From Demequina maris (GTDB taxonomy: Bacteria > Actinomycetota > Actinomycetes > Actinomycetales > Demequinaceae), in contig NZ_BBLX01000011.1 in NCBI RefSeq assembly GCF_000971155.1, forward strand, positions 1 through 64,000: DNA of 64,000 nucleotides. The letters are read 5' to 3'. Positions 31,411 to 40,947 of this stretch are shown piece after piece. The position numbers and the translations under genes are program-made. The first letter of the stretch is position 1. Every line of letters begins with the position of its first letter. The notes below the pieces were generated by a model. It ran no database searches. It saw nothing but the letters and a program-made list of their open reading frames with translations, and was not told the DNA's origin.

Positions 31411-32355
31411 TCAGACGGTGGCGGCCCGTGAAGCCGCGCCCACGACCAGGTCGCCGTAGACCTCGCCCAGATCCAGGCCGGCCGCCTCGGCGGCCTGCGG
31501 GAAGAGCGAGGTCTCGGTCATACCAGGGGCGATGTTGATATCGATGACCTGCGCGCGGCCATCGGGGTCGAGGATGATGTCGACGCGCGAGAGGTCGCGG
31601 AGGTCCATGGACCGGTGCACGGCCAGCGCGGTGGCGGCCGCCTGCTGCGCCTGCGCCTCGGTGAGGCGGGCCGGCGCGAAGTACTCGACGCGGCCGGGGT
31701 TGTACCGGGCGTCGTAGTCGTACGCGCCCTCGGTGACGGTCTCGACGGCGGGCAGCACCCGCGCATCGTCCCCGCTGCCGAGGACGCTCATCGCGACCTC
31801 GGTGCCCTCGATGAAGCGCTCGACCAGCGCGACGTCCCCGTACGCGAAGCAGTGGACCATCGCGCGCGCGAGGTCGGTGCGGTCGCGGACCACGGAGACG
31901 CCGAGCGCGGAACCGCCGCGGGCGGGCTTGACGACCACGGGCAGCCCGAAGCGCGACACGATGGTGTCGAGCACCTGCTCGGCGCCCACCTCGCGGAAGA
32001 GCGACTGCGGGAGCGTGACGTGGTCCGGGGTGGCCATGCCGGCGCGCCCCATCACGGTCTTCGACACGGCCTTGTTCCATGCGACACGGGCCGGGCCCGA
32101 GGCGGTGCCGACGAACGGCACGCCGACGAGCTCGAGCAGCGCCTGCAGCGAGCCGTCCTCGCCGGTGGCACCATGCAGAAGGGGCCAGACGACGTCGATG
32201 TGGCCGGCACGCAAGGTCGGCATCAATTCTGTATCAACATCGAGCAAAGAAACCTTCTCGACCTTGCCACGCAGCGCCTCCTGGACGCGGCGACCGCTGC
32301 GGATCGAGACATCACGCTCGTGCGACAGGCCGCCGGCGAGGATGAGTGCGTGCAT
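31411..32355 (-). CDS. D-alanine-D-alanine ligase family ATP-grasp protein
   Basis: A 314-residue ATP-grasp enzyme. Characteristic segments are GGLSHERDVSIRSG at the start, PLLHGATGEDGSLQALLELVGVPFVG, VVKPARGGSALGVSVV, and the metal site IDINIAPGMTETSLFPQAAEAAGL. Ddl joins two D-alanines for peptidoglycan precursors. It carries INIAPG where the canonical family has VNTxPG, so a specialised or divergent Ddl is possible. Start ATG 32355 with AAGGGAA. It follows the aminotransferase by 13 bp on the same strand. Confidence 0.85.
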   Translation of the reverse strand: MHALILAGGLSHERDVSIRSGRRVQEALRGKVEKVSLLDVDTELMPTLRAGHIDVVWPLLHGATGEDGSLQALLELVGVPFVGTASGPARVAWNKAVSKTVMGRAGMATPDHVTLPQSLFREVGAEQVLDTIVSRFGLPVVVKPARGGSALGVSVVRDRTDLARAMVHCFAYGDVALVERFIEGTEVAMSVLGSGDDARVLPAVETVTEGAYDYDARYNPGRVEYFAPARLTEAQAQQAAATALAVHRSMDLRDLSRVDIILDPDGRAQVIDINIAPGMTETSLFPQAAEAAGLDLGEVYGDLVVGAASRAATV

Positions 32356-32368
32356 GACGTTCCCTTCG

Positions 32369-33679
32369 TCAGTACAGGTCGGGCGAGGGGAAGTCGACCG
32401 CATCGCCGCGGCCGCCTCCCGAGGTGCCGAAGATGCGGACGGTCTCGAGTTCGGCGTCGACCACGGTCGACAGGCGCCTCACGCCCTCGCGGATGCGCTC
32501 CGGCGTGGGGAAGCAGTACGAGAGGCGCATGTGGTCCGTCCCGGAGCCGTCCATGTAGAAGGCGCTGCCCGCCACGTAGGCGACCCGGGCCGTCACGGCG
32601 CGCGGCAGCATCTCCTTCGCGTCGAGCCCGTCGGGGAGCTTGACCCACACGTAGAAGCCGCCGTCGGGCACGTTCCAGGAGGCCTCGGGGATGTGCTCGG
32701 CGAGCGCCGACACCGTCGCGTCGCGGCGCTCCCGGTACTGCTCGCGGAACTTCTTGATCTGGCCCTGCCAGTCGAAGTGCTCGAGGTACGTCGCGATCGC
32801 CATCTGCGACGCGTTGGACGGGCTCAGGATCGCGGCCTCGGAGGCGAGCACCAGCTTCTCGCGCACGGCGTGCGGCGCGACCGCCCAGCCGACGCGGTAT
32901 CCGGGTGCGAAGGTCTTGGAGAATGACCCCAGGTAGATGACACCTTCGGGGCTCATGGAGCGCATCGCGGGCAGCGGCTCGCTGTCGAAGCCGAGCAGCC
33001 CGTAGGGGTTGTCCTCGAGCACCAGGACGCCGTAGCGCTGGCAGATCTCGAGCACCTGGGGCCGGCGCTCGAGCGACAGCGTGACGCCGCCCGGGTTGTG
33101 GAAGTTGGGCACGGTGTAGAGGAACTTCACGCGCTTACCGGCCGCGGCGAGGCGTCCGAGCGTCTGCTCCAGTGCCTCGGGGATGAGGCCGTGCGCGTCC
33201 ATCGGGACGTGGACGACCTCGGCCTCGTGCGCGCGGAAGACGCCGAGCGCGCCCACGTACGACGGCGCCTCGGCGACGATCACGTCGCCCGGATCGATGA
33301 AGATCGTGGTGACCAGGTCGAGCGCCTGCTGCGAGCCGGTGGTGACCACCACATCGTCCGGATGTGCCGAGATGCCCTCGAGCGCCATGACCTCGAGGAT
33401 CTTCTCGCGGAGGGTGACGTCGCCCTGCCCGGAGCCGTACTGGAGCGCCACCTCGCCGTGCTCGACGATGATGCGGCGCGTCATCTCGCCGAGCTCCTCG
33501 AGCGGGAGGCCGCCGATGAAGGGCATGCCGCCGGCGAGCGACACCACCTCGGGGCGGCTGGCGACGGCGAAGAGCGCGCGGATCTCGGAGGCGCGCATCT
33601 GATGCGCGCGCTGCGCGTACGACCCGAACCAGGGGTCGAGGCGGGTCCCCTCGCGAGGGGTGGGCGTGCCGTCGCTCAT
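32369..33679 (-). CDS. PLP-dependent class I/II aminotransferase
   Basis: A 436-residue fold-type I aminotransferase of the 2-aminoadipate/MocR-domain type but without a DNA-binding domain. The PLP-binding lysine is in SFSKTFAPGYRVGW. The conserved VPNFHNPGG and LEDNPYGLL motifs are seen. The amino donor and acceptor cannot be assigned. It is in an operon with the Ddl-like gene, which hints at a role in amino-acid supply to the wall; this is inference. Confidence 0.9.
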   Translation of the reverse strand: MSDGTPTPREGTRLDPWFGSYAQRAHQMRASEIRALFAVASRPEVVSLAGGMPFIGGLPLEELGEMTRRIIVEHGEVALQYGSGQGDVTLREKILEVMALEGISAHPDDVVVTTGSQQALDLVTTIFIDPGDVIVAEAPSYVGALGVFRAHEAEVVHVPMDAHGLIPEALEQTLGRLAAAGKRVKFLYTVPNFHNPGGVTLSLERRPQVLEICQRYGVLVLEDNPYGLLGFDSEPLPAMRSMSPEGVIYLGSFSKTFAPGYRVGWAVAPHAVREKLVLASEAAILSPSNASQMAIATYLEHFDWQGQIKKFREQYRERRDATVSALAEHIPEASWNVPDGGFYVWVKLPDGLDAKEMLPRAVTARVAYVAGSAFYMDGSGTDHMRLSYCFPTPERIREGVRRLSTVVDAELETVRIFGTSGGGRGDAVDFPSPDLY

Positions 33680-33697
33680 GCGGCAAGTCTCTCAGAC

Positions 33698-33736
33698 GGA
33701 CGGGGGTCCAGCCGTCATGCGGCTGGACCCCCGTCC
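33698..33736. terminator. Terminator downstream of trxBA
   Basis: A perfect 17-bp stem (33698-33714 with 33720-33736) and 5-base loop between the trxBA stop and the aminotransferase start. A GGACGATGCG copy follows at 33747. Confidence 0.82.
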
Positions 33737-33758
33737 GGAGAGAGAGGGACGATGCGCG

Positions 33759-35078
33759 TCAGGCGATGACCTCGTCGAACAGCGCGGCGAGCGCGGGCTT
33801 GGGGCGCGCGCCCACGACGGACTTCACGACCTCGCCGCCCTTGAAGAAGCTCATGGTCGGGATCGAGGTCACGCCGTAGGCCATCGCCAGCTGCGGGTTC
33901 GCGTCGGTGTCGACCTTGACCACCTTGAGGCGGCCGGCGTACTCCTCGGCGAGCTCGTCCAGCAGCGGGGCCACCGCGCGGCACGGGCCGCACCAGGTGG
34001 CCCAGAAGTCGACGACCACGGGGACGTCGGACTGGATGACCTCGGCCTGGAACGTGTCGACCGTCGCGGGCACCGGCGCGGTCGGGAGCTCGGGTGCGGC
34101 CTCCTCGGCGGCCGGGGCCTCCTCCGCGACGACCTCCTCGACGACGTCCGCGAGCGAGTCGACGTAGTGCTGGGCGTCGAGGGCGGCGGCGCAGCCGGAG
34201 CCGGCGGCGGTGATGGCCTGGCGGTAGCGGTTGTCGACGAGGTCGCCGCACGCGAACACGCCCTCCACGTTCGTGGCGGTGGTGCGGCCGACGACCTGCA
34301 CGTAGCCGCCCTCGTCGAGGTCGATGACACCCTTGACCAGCTCCGAGCGGGGCTCGTGACCGATCGCGACGAACAGGCCCGTCGCGGCCAGCGTGGACTC
34401 CTCACCGGTGACGCGGTTGCGCACGCGCACGCCCTCGAGCTTCGCGTCGCCGTCCAGGCCGAGCACCTCGGAGTTCCACACGAACTCGATCTTCGGGTCC
34501 GCGGCGGCACGGTCGGCCATGATCTTCGACGCGCGCAGCTCGTCGCGGCGGTGCACCAGGTACACCTTGGAAGCGAAGCGCGTCAGGAACGTCGCCTCCT
34601 CGACCGCGGAGTCGCCACCGCCGACGACCACGACCGTCTGGTCGCGGAAGAAGAACCCGTCACAGGTGGCGCACCACGACACGCCCTTGCCCGACAGACG
34701 CTTCTCATCGTCCAGACCGAGCTCGCGGTACGCCGACCCGGTGGCCAGGATGACCGCCTTCGCGGTGAACTCGCCCGACATGCCCGTCACGACCTTCTTC
34801 ACCGGCCCCTCGAGGTCCAGCGCGGTCGCGTCGTCGAAGATCACCTCGGCGCCGAAGCGCTCGGCCTGCGCCTGCAGCGTCTCCATCAGCTCCGGACCCT
34901 GGATGCCCTCCACGAAACCGGGGAAGTTCTCCACCTCGGTGGTGTTCATCAGGGCGCCACCGGCGGTGATCGACCCCGCGATCACCAGCGGATGGAAGCC
35001 CGCACGCGCGGCGTAGATGGCGGCGGTGTACCCGGCAGGGCCGGAACCGACGATGATGACGTTGCGGGTCTCGCTCAC
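33759..35078 (-). CDS. trxBA: Thioredoxin reductase-thioredoxin fusion
   Basis: A 439-residue fusion. Residues 1-~305 are thioredoxin reductase: FAD motif [10 protein letters not shown], redox CATC at 136-139, NADPH motif [10 protein letters not shown]. Residues ~305-335 form an Ala/Glu-rich linker. Residues ~335-439 are thioredoxin with WCGPC at 362-366 and cis-proline IPT. The protein uses NADPH to reduce its own thioredoxin and so cytoplasmic disulfides. Fused trxB/A is known from Mycobacterium leprae; most relatives have two genes. The position after murJ is standard for actinobacteria. Confidence 0.96.
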   Translation of the reverse strand: MSETRNVIIVGSGPAGYTAAIYAARAGFHPLVIAGSITAGGALMNTTEVENFPGFVEGIQGPELMETLQAQAERFGAEVIFDDATALDLEGPVKKVVTGMSGEFTAKAVILATGSAYRELGLDDEKRLSGKGVSWCATCDGFFFRDQTVVVVGGGDSAVEEATFLTRFASKVYLVHRRDELRASKIMADRAAADPKIEFVWNSEVLGLDGDAKLEGVRVRNRVTGEESTLAATGLFVAIGHEPRSELVKGVIDLDEGGYVQVVGRTTATNVEGVFACGDLVDNRYRQAITAAGSGCAAALDAQHYVDSLADVVEEVVAEEAPAAEEAAPELPTAPVPATVDTFQAEVIQSDVPVVVDFWATWCGPCRAVAPLLDELAEEYAGRLKVVKVDTDANPQLAMAYGVTSIPTMSFFKGGEVVKSVVGARPKPALAALFDEVIA

Positions 35079-35190
35079 GGTTGTTCCTCAGTCGATCGAT
35101 GGGTCGCTCCCGGCAAGCCGGGACGGCGTTCTATGAACAGATGGTAGGGGGACGATGTTCCCCGGGGCACCCGTCTCCTGTTCGGTGCGG

Positions 35191-36600
35191 TCAGGAGCTC
35201 GGATCGGGCGCGGGCGACAGGGTCGCCGTCACCGCCGGGTTCGGGATGCCGGAGGGGTCCTCCTCGATCACGATGTCCGGCGCGAGGGGCGACGCGAGCC
35301 AGGTGAGCGCCACCATGACCGCGAGCACGAGACCCGCGATCGCGACGGTCAGCACCACGCGGCTGCCGTTGAGGGGACCGCCGCGGTTGGCGCGCTCCTC
35401 GGCCCGGCGAAGGCTTCGGGCGATGCCCTCCGACCGCGGCCACCGCCGGTGCAGCGCCGCCAGCACGAGCTCCCACGTGCCCTGCTCGCGCACGAGGTTC
35501 TGCTCGGCGACCATGATCTCGAGGGTGTCGAAGGCCGCCTCGTGGCGATCCGCGGCCTCGGGCGGTGGCGCCACCGCCCGGCCCTCCGCCACGGCGCGCT
35601 CCTGCTCGGCGGCGAGCGCGGCCGCCATCGCCAGCTCCTGGGTCGCGGCCTCCTCGGCCGCGATCTCGTCGAGCGCCTCGCGCACGCTGTCGTGGATGTC
35701 GTTGTCCGCGAGCTCCGAGGCGCGCGCCTCGTCGACCGCGGTCCGTGCCGCCGCGAGCGTCTCCGCCTCCACGAGGGCCCGCGCGGCCGCGCGCTCCTCC
35801 TCGCGTCGCCGCTCCTCCTCCGCCGCCTCACGCTCCGCGCGCTCGGCCGCCTCGCGCTCGAGCCGCGGGGTGAGCGCCAGCCCGTCGACGGCGCTGTCGA
35901 AGCCGATGAGCGCCCGGGAGTCCGCGGACACGAGCGCGTCGACCACCGCGGCGATGGTGGTGGGCGCCGCGCCCCGCAGCGCGCGGACCGCGAGGTCGCG
36001 GGCGGGCGGCGCGAGGCCGTCCGGAAGATCGTCGGGGGTGCACTCCTCGGGGTCCATGCCCGTGAGCGCCCGCACCAGCAGCAGCGCCAGGGCCCGCGCA
36101 TCGTCCGCCTCGGACGGCGCGCTCACGAGCCCGGCCTGCGCCGCCGCCTCGCCGTCGACGCCGAGGCCGGCGACGACGACGCGTCCGCGGGACGTCACCG
36201 TGATGCACCCGGGCCGCACGAAGCCGTGGGACAGGCCGGCGGCGCGTCCCGCCGCCAGGGCGCGCGCGGCGCCGCCGATGATCGCGATCGCCCGGCGCGC
36301 GTCGATGCGGTGGCGGGCGAGCACGTCCGCCAGCACCGCGCCCGGCACGTGCTCGATCGCGACGTAGGTGACCGCGGCGCCGTCGACGGTCTCGCGGCCC
36401 GTCGCGACGATGCGCGCGAGGCGCGGGTCGCGCAGGCGCGACGCGCGCATGGCCTCCTTGCGGACCTCGCCCGCCGCGGAGCCGTGGACGATGTCCACCA
36501 CCGTCCGCCTGCCGAGGCGCGTGTCCTCCGCGAGGTGCCGCTCGATGCCCGGGATGTCGTGGTCGACCTCGTCGAGCAGGGTGAATCGCGCACCCAGCAT
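35191..36600 (-). CDS. Protein-kinase-like (pseudokinase) membrane protein next to MurJ
   Basis: About 470 residues. Residues ~5-255 have the outline of a Ser/Thr kinase (AIEHVPGAVLADVLARHRI resembles the hinge and helix D), but no catalytic HRD or DFG was found: the expected HRD site reads LSHGFVRPG. An Ala/Glu/Arg-rich coiled coil follows at ~260-370. A membrane segment lies near the C-terminus (VVLTVAIAGLVLAVMVALTW) with a short outside tail. In Mycobacterium the comparable pseudokinase is fused to MurJ (MviN); here it is a separate downstream gene. ATG 36600 (MLGARF) or 36615 is the start. Confidence 0.8.
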   Translation of the reverse strand: MLGARFTLLDEVDHDIPGIERHLAEDTRLGRRTVVDIVHGSAAGEVRKEAMRASRLRDPRLARIVATGRETVDGAAVTYVAIEHVPGAVLADVLARHRIDARRAIAIIGGAARALAAGRAAGLSHGFVRPGCITVTSRGRVVVAGLGVDGEAAAQAGLVSAPSEADDARALALLLVRALTGMDPEECTPDDLPDGLAPPARDLAVRALRGAAPTTIAAVVDALVSADSRALIGFDSAVDGLALTPRLEREAAERAEREAAEEERRREEERAAARALVEAETLAAARTAVDEARASELADNDIHDSVREALDEIAAEEAATQELAMAAALAAEQERAVAEGRAVAPPPEAADRHEAAFDTLEIMVAEQNLVREQGTWELVLAALHRRWPRSEGIARSLRRAEERANRGGPLNGSRVVLTVAIAGLVLAVMVALTWLASPLAPDIVIEEDPSGIPNPAVTATLSPAPDPSS

Positions 36601-36646
36601 CGTGCCCGATCTCACCTGTTCCGCACCCCCGGGTCTCGTCCGGCCT

Positions 36647-38353
36647 CTATCGTACGGTGCGCCGCAGACGCCGCGTCAGCGGTGCCACGAGCTCGCTGGC
36701 CTCCGGCACGCGGAGCACGCGCAGCAGCGCCCAGTAGAGGACGCCCATGAGCGGGATGAGCACGGCGAGCGCGCCGAACGAGACGAGGAGCGTGTGCATC
36801 CTGTCGTCCAGGTCGATCTCCGGGATGAACCGCAGCAGGGACCATCCCACCCCTCCGGAGACGCCCGCGGCGACGAGCGCCCGCGTGCCGAGCCACGCGT
36901 ACGCACCCAGCTCGAGCCTGCCCACGCGGCGACTCACGGCGGCGCCGCGCATCACCACGCCGACGACGTTCGAGAGGCTCAACGCGAAGGCGGCCCCCGC
37001 GGTCCACCAGTAGGGGTCGAGCGCCTGCTGCAGGAGCAGCATCAGGCCCACCCACGCGATGGTGACGGGGATCTGGATGTAGAAGACGGCCTTGGCGTCC
37101 TCGAGTGCGAAGAAGACGTTCTTGAAGACACCGAGAAGCGCGAGGAAGACGCCGCCCTGCGCGAGCGCGATGAGCACGTAGGAGACGGAGCGGACGACGT
37201 CGTCGCTGACGGTCGGCAGCGCGATGCGGACGATGGCCGGCGCGAGCGCGATCAGCACCGCGGTCGACCACAGGCCGAACACGGTCACGACGCGCATGCC
37301 GCGCACCACGGTGAGCCGGAGGCTCTCGGTGTCCTTCGCCGCCGCGTGCCGCGACATGGTGGTCGCGAGGGCCGTGATGAGCGACACGATGATGAGCGAG
37401 TGCGGGAGCAGGTAGAGCATCATCGCGTTGAAGTACGCGGCGTTGCCGGCCACCGCGGTGTCGCCGGCCGCGCTGCCCACGGCTCCCGCCTCGCTCGCGA
37501 TGCGCGTGGCGACCACCACTCCCACCTGGTCCAGCAGCACGGCGCCGAGCGCCCACCCGGCGACGTTCGTGACGCCGGACAGCTCCCCCTTGGGCCCCCT
37601 CCAGACGAAGCTCCAGCGGTAGCCCCCACGGGCGAGCGGCCAGATCAGGATGAGCGCCTGCGCGGCGATGCCCAGCGTGGCGGTGCCGGCGATGAGCCAC
37701 GTCGGGAGGGCGGTCCACCAGGTCGAGTCGTCGAACTGGCCGGCATGGGTCGCGTAGCCGCCGTACATCGCGAGGAACACGGTGAGACCCGCGATCGACA
37801 CCACGTTGTTGAGCACCGGCGCCCACATGTACGGACCGAACTGCTCGCGCGCGTTGAGCACCTGTCCGAGGATCGTGTACGTGCTGTAGAAGAACAGCTG
37901 CGGGATGCACCAGAACGCGAAGGCGATCGCCAGGTCCCGTTGCGGGGCGTCCCAGCCCTGCGTGTAGATGTTGACGAAGACCGGCGCGGCGAGCGTGAAG
38001 AGGACGGTGAGCCCGAGCGAGCCGAAGACGCCGAGGGTGACGATGCGGTCGACCGTGCGCTTGCCGCCGGGGCGCCCGAACGCGCGCACGATCTGCGGCA
38101 CCAGGACGGCGTTGAGCACGCCCGCGGCCACGATCGCGTAGAGCGTGTTGGGGATCTTGTTGGCGACGTCGTACGCGTCCGCGGCGATGCCCGTCGCGCC
38201 GATGGCCGCGACCAGCATCGCGTTGCGGATGAAGCCCAGGCCGCGGGACACGAGCGTCCCCGACGCCATCACCAGCGTGTTGCGGCCGAGCGAGCGCACG
38301 CGCGGCTGCGGCGGGTCCTCGACCCCGGGAGGCATCGCGTTGTCCTCGGTCAC
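36647..38353 (-). CDS. murJ: Lipid II flippase MurJ (MviN)
   Basis: A 568-residue MOP-superfamily transporter with about 14 membrane helices, which moves lipid II across the membrane for wall synthesis. The N-terminus shows the family pattern ASGTLVSRGLGFIRNAMLVAAIG and KIPNTLYAIVAAGVLNAVLVPQIV. There is no fused kinase domain. GTG at 38353 begins one base after the DUF6049 stop, indicating tight coupling in the NUDIX-DUF6049-murJ-pseudokinase operon. Confidence 0.95.
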   Translation of the reverse strand: MTEDNAMPPGVEDPPQPRVRSLGRNTLVMASGTLVSRGLGFIRNAMLVAAIGATGIAADAYDVANKIPNTLYAIVAAGVLNAVLVPQIVRAFGRPGGKRTVDRIVTLGVFGSLGLTVLFTLAAPVFVNIYTQGWDAPQRDLAIAFAFWCIPQLFFYSTYTILGQVLNAREQFGPYMWAPVLNNVVSIAGLTVFLAMYGGYATHAGQFDDSTWWTALPTWLIAGTATLGIAAQALILIWPLARGGYRWSFVWRGPKGELSGVTNVAGWALGAVLLDQVGVVVATRIASEAGAVGSAAGDTAVAGNAAYFNAMMLYLLPHSLIIVSLITALATTMSRHAAAKDTESLRLTVVRGMRVVTVFGLWSTAVLIALAPAIVRIALPTVSDDVVRSVSYVLIALAQGGVFLALLGVFKNVFFALEDAKAVFYIQIPVTIAWVGLMLLLQQALDPYWWTAGAAFALSLSNVVGVVMRGAAVSRRVGRLELGAYAWLGTRALVAAGVSGGVGWSLLRFIPEIDLDDRMHTLLVSFGALAVLIPLMGVLYWALLRVLRVPEASELVAPLTRRLRRTVR

Positions 38354-38354
38354 G

Positions 38355-40292
38355 TCACTCCTCGGGGTCCGGCTTGTCGGACACCCGCGTGGTCCGCGTC
38401 TCCTTGCGGCCGCGGCGCACGGTGCGGATCACGCCCATGACGAGCAGCACCACGAGGCCGGCGGTGAACACGGCGGTGACCGCGGTGCCCCAGTCGGCGC
38501 GCACGCGCACGCTCATCGACACGGGCGTCGCGATCGAGATGCCGTCGGTGTTGCGCAGGACCGTGATGGCGCTGACGTCCGCGGACGAGACGGCCTCGAC
38601 CTCGACCGGGACGGTCTTGCTCGAGTTCGCGGGGATCGTGACCCTCGGGGTCTCGCGGATCTGCAGGTTGGGCGAGAAGGACGTCATGTCGACCACGACG
38701 GTGGCGTCGACGTCGAGGCCGTTCACCACCGTCACCGGCAGGCTGCCCTTGTCGGCGATGAAGTTCACGTCCGAGCCGATCGCGACGTGGAGCGCCTCGA
38801 GGGTCTCGTCGGCGTCGGCGGTCGCCTGCACCACCCGCAGCTGGCGGGTCTGCGCATCCTCCCGGACCGATCGTGCGACGGGCGGCAGCAGCGCCGTGCC
38901 GTGCTCGCCGAGGAAGGCGTCGGGGTCGTCCGCGACGGTGCTGAGGTCGGTGAGGTCGGCGAGCTGGTTCGACAGCCCCGCGATGGTGGCGGCATCCAGG
39001 TCGTCGGCCGCGCCGACCTTCCACCGCAGATCGACGGTGGTGCCCGCGGGCTCGGCGACGAGCTCGGCGAGGTCGACCGCGTCGACGAACGGCGCATTCA
39101 TGAGCGCCGACAGCACCGAGGCCTCGCTGGTCCCGGTGGGCGACCACTCGTCGCCGGTCCACGCCAGCACAGGGGAGGCGGACTCGGCCGCCGTGAGGGC
39201 GCCCACCGCGATCGCGGCGCCCACGCCGCCCGCGTCCGTGGTCGCGCCGGCGCCGAGGTACGAGGAGAGCGTCGCGTCAGGGGTGAGCAGAGGGATGTCC
39301 TCGCCGCCGGCGCGCGTGACCGAGACGGCCGGCGTGACCTCGGCGGCGGACGCTCCGCGCGTGCTCGTCATGAGGATCGCCTCAGCCCCCTCGCGCGCGA
39401 CGAGGCGCGCGGTGGACCGGTCGGCGCGGTCGACCACGGCGAGCCACGGGGTGTCGTCGGCGGTGCTCACTCCGGTGGTGAGGGACGTGCGGAGCGCGAA
39501 CTCGAGCAGCGCCGAGTTGTCCGCGTGGGCGAGCGACACCAGGTCGGGGTCCTGGGTGGGGAGACGCATGACGTCGCGGTCGCTGAGGTCGAGGGTGCCG
39601 GTCCCCAGGCCGGCCAGGGCGGACTCGTCGATCGCGAGGGTGACGCCGTCGATGTCGGTCGCCGCCGCGATCGACCGCACGCGGGCGCTCAGCCCGGACG
39701 CCGTGGCCACGGTGCTCAGCTGGAGCTCCGGCATCGGCGCGTCGACGTAGGTGACCGCGCCCGTGAGGATCGTGGAGTCGCCGGTATCCGTGCGCAGCAG
39801 CACCTCGACGCCGTGGACGGCCCACGTGTCCTCGATGAAGGGCAGGCGCTTGTCCTGCGACGTGACCGAGACCGTGGTGGACGCGCCCGAGCCGAGCCGG
39901 GTGACCGGGGTCGGCTGGCCGCCGTCGGTCGACGTGACGGTCGACGTGCCGACGTCCGCGGAGCCCACGGTGACCATGGACGCGTCCTCGCCGTCGAGGT
40001 ACGCCACCAGGGACTCGCGGTCCTCGAGCGGCTCGCGCGTGACGCGCAGCAGGACGCGGGCGTCGTCGAGGGGGACCATCTCGTCGTTCTCGACGGTGAC
40101 GACGGTGGTCATCGACTGGCCGGGACGGAGCATGGGGGTCGGCGCGGACTCGATGGTGCCGACGGCGAGCGTCGAGGCGCCCGTCGGCACCACGTCGATC
40201 GCGGCGGCGGGCGCGAGCGCGGCGGTCGCGACGAGCACGGCGGTGCCGGCCAGAGCGCGACGCAGCGCCACGTGCCGTCGGGACCCGCGCAT
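38355..40292 (-). CDS. DUF6049 secreted, membrane-anchored protein
   Basis: A 645-residue protein with an N-terminal signal peptide (ALRRALAGTAVLVATAALAPAAA), a long extracytoplasmic region rich in Thr, Val and Asp, and a C-terminal membrane segment (TAVFTAGLVVLLVMGVIRTV) followed by a basic tail. The family is actinobacterial, encoded just before murJ, and of unknown biochemical role; a part in wall assembly is suggested by context. Start ATG 40292 was chosen because the signal peptide follows directly. Confidence 0.85.
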   Translation of the reverse strand: MRGSRRHVALRRALAGTAVLVATAALAPAAAIDVVPTGASTLAVGTIESAPTPMLRPGQSMTTVVTVENDEMVPLDDARVLLRVTREPLEDRESLVAYLDGEDASMVTVGSADVGTSTVTSTDGGQPTPVTRLGSGASTTVSVTSQDKRLPFIEDTWAVHGVEVLLRTDTGDSTILTGAVTYVDAPMPELQLSTVATASGLSARVRSIAAATDIDGVTLAIDESALAGLGTGTLDLSDRDVMRLPTQDPDLVSLAHADNSALLEFALRTSLTTGVSTADDTPWLAVVDRADRSTARLVAREGAEAILMTSTRGASAAEVTPAVSVTRAGGEDIPLLTPDATLSSYLGAGATTDAGGVGAAIAVGALTAAESASPVLAWTGDEWSPTGTSEASVLSALMNAPFVDAVDLAELVAEPAGTTVDLRWKVGAADDLDAATIAGLSNQLADLTDLSTVADDPDAFLGEHGTALLPPVARSVREDAQTRQLRVVQATADADETLEALHVAIGSDVNFIADKGSLPVTVVNGLDVDATVVVDMTSFSPNLQIRETPRVTIPANSSKTVPVEVEAVSSADVSAITVLRNTDGISIATPVSMSVRVRADWGTAVTAVFTAGLVVLLVMGVIRTVRRGRKETRTTRVSDKPDPEE

Positions 40293-40303
40293 CGTGCCGC
40301 CGC

Positions 40304-40846
40304 TCACGGGGCGATGGCGAGCAGGCGTGCCGCGGCCTGGGCCATCTTCCGCTCGTTCGGGTAGGCGAGCTCGCGCGAGAGCTCCGCGACGGCGATCCAG
40401 CGGGCCACCTCGGCCTCGTGGTCGGGGTCGTTCTCCGTGGTGATGATGCCGCCCTTGGCCTCGAGGAGGTAGTGGTGCACCACCTTGTGGACGCGTCGGT
40501 CGTCGCCGGTGAACCAGTAGTCGATGATCCCGAGCGGCTGGATGATGTCCGCGTCGATGCCGGTCTCCTCGGCGACCTCGCGGACCGCGGCGATCTCGGG
40601 GGTCTCGCCCTCCTCGATGTGGCCCTTGGGCAGGCACCACTCGAGGCGGCCGGCCCGGTTGCGGCGGCCGATGCACGCGGCGTAGGCGATGCCGTCCTCG
40701 ACGCGCACGGCAATGCCGCCAGCGGAGGTCTCGTTGCTCACCGGCAGGTGCGGCGCGCGGTGCGCGACGCTCTCGCGCCGCCTCAGCGCCGCTCCCTGCG
40801 GAGGCATCGGCACGGGGCCGGGGCGCGGGACGGGCGGCGTGGGCAT
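40304..40846 (-). CDS. NUDIX hydrolase
   Basis: A 180-residue NUDIX protein. The Nudix box GHIEEGETPEIAAVREVAEETGI (residues 75-97) is complete, so the pyrophosphohydrolase fold should be active. The N-terminal ~35 residues are Pro/Arg-rich. This gene regularly sits between cca and murJ in actinobacteria; its substrate is not known. It diverges from cca across a 101-bp promoter region. Confidence 0.92.
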   Translation of the reverse strand: MPTPPVPRPGPVPMPPQGAALRRRESVAHRAPHLPVSNETSAGGIAVRVEDGIAYAACIGRRNRAGRLEWCLPKGHIEEGETPEIAAVREVAEETGIDADIIQPLGIIDYWFTGDDRRVHKVVHHYLLEAKGGIITTENDPDHEAEVARWIAVAELSRELAYPNERKMAQAAARLLAIAP

Positions 40847-40947
40847 GGCCCAACTCTAACGACCCGACGGGGGCCCGCCGGGAGCCATGCCCGGCGGGAG
40901 GCGGCCTGCGCGGGGGGAGCCGCGGCCCCGTCTGGGACACTTGTCGG

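Noticed and set aside
31411..32355. Lysine or ribosomal-protein-type ATP-grasp ligase (LysX/RimK)
   Set aside because: The N-terminal GGLSHERDVS and central GRGGS-like motifs fit the Ddl family better.
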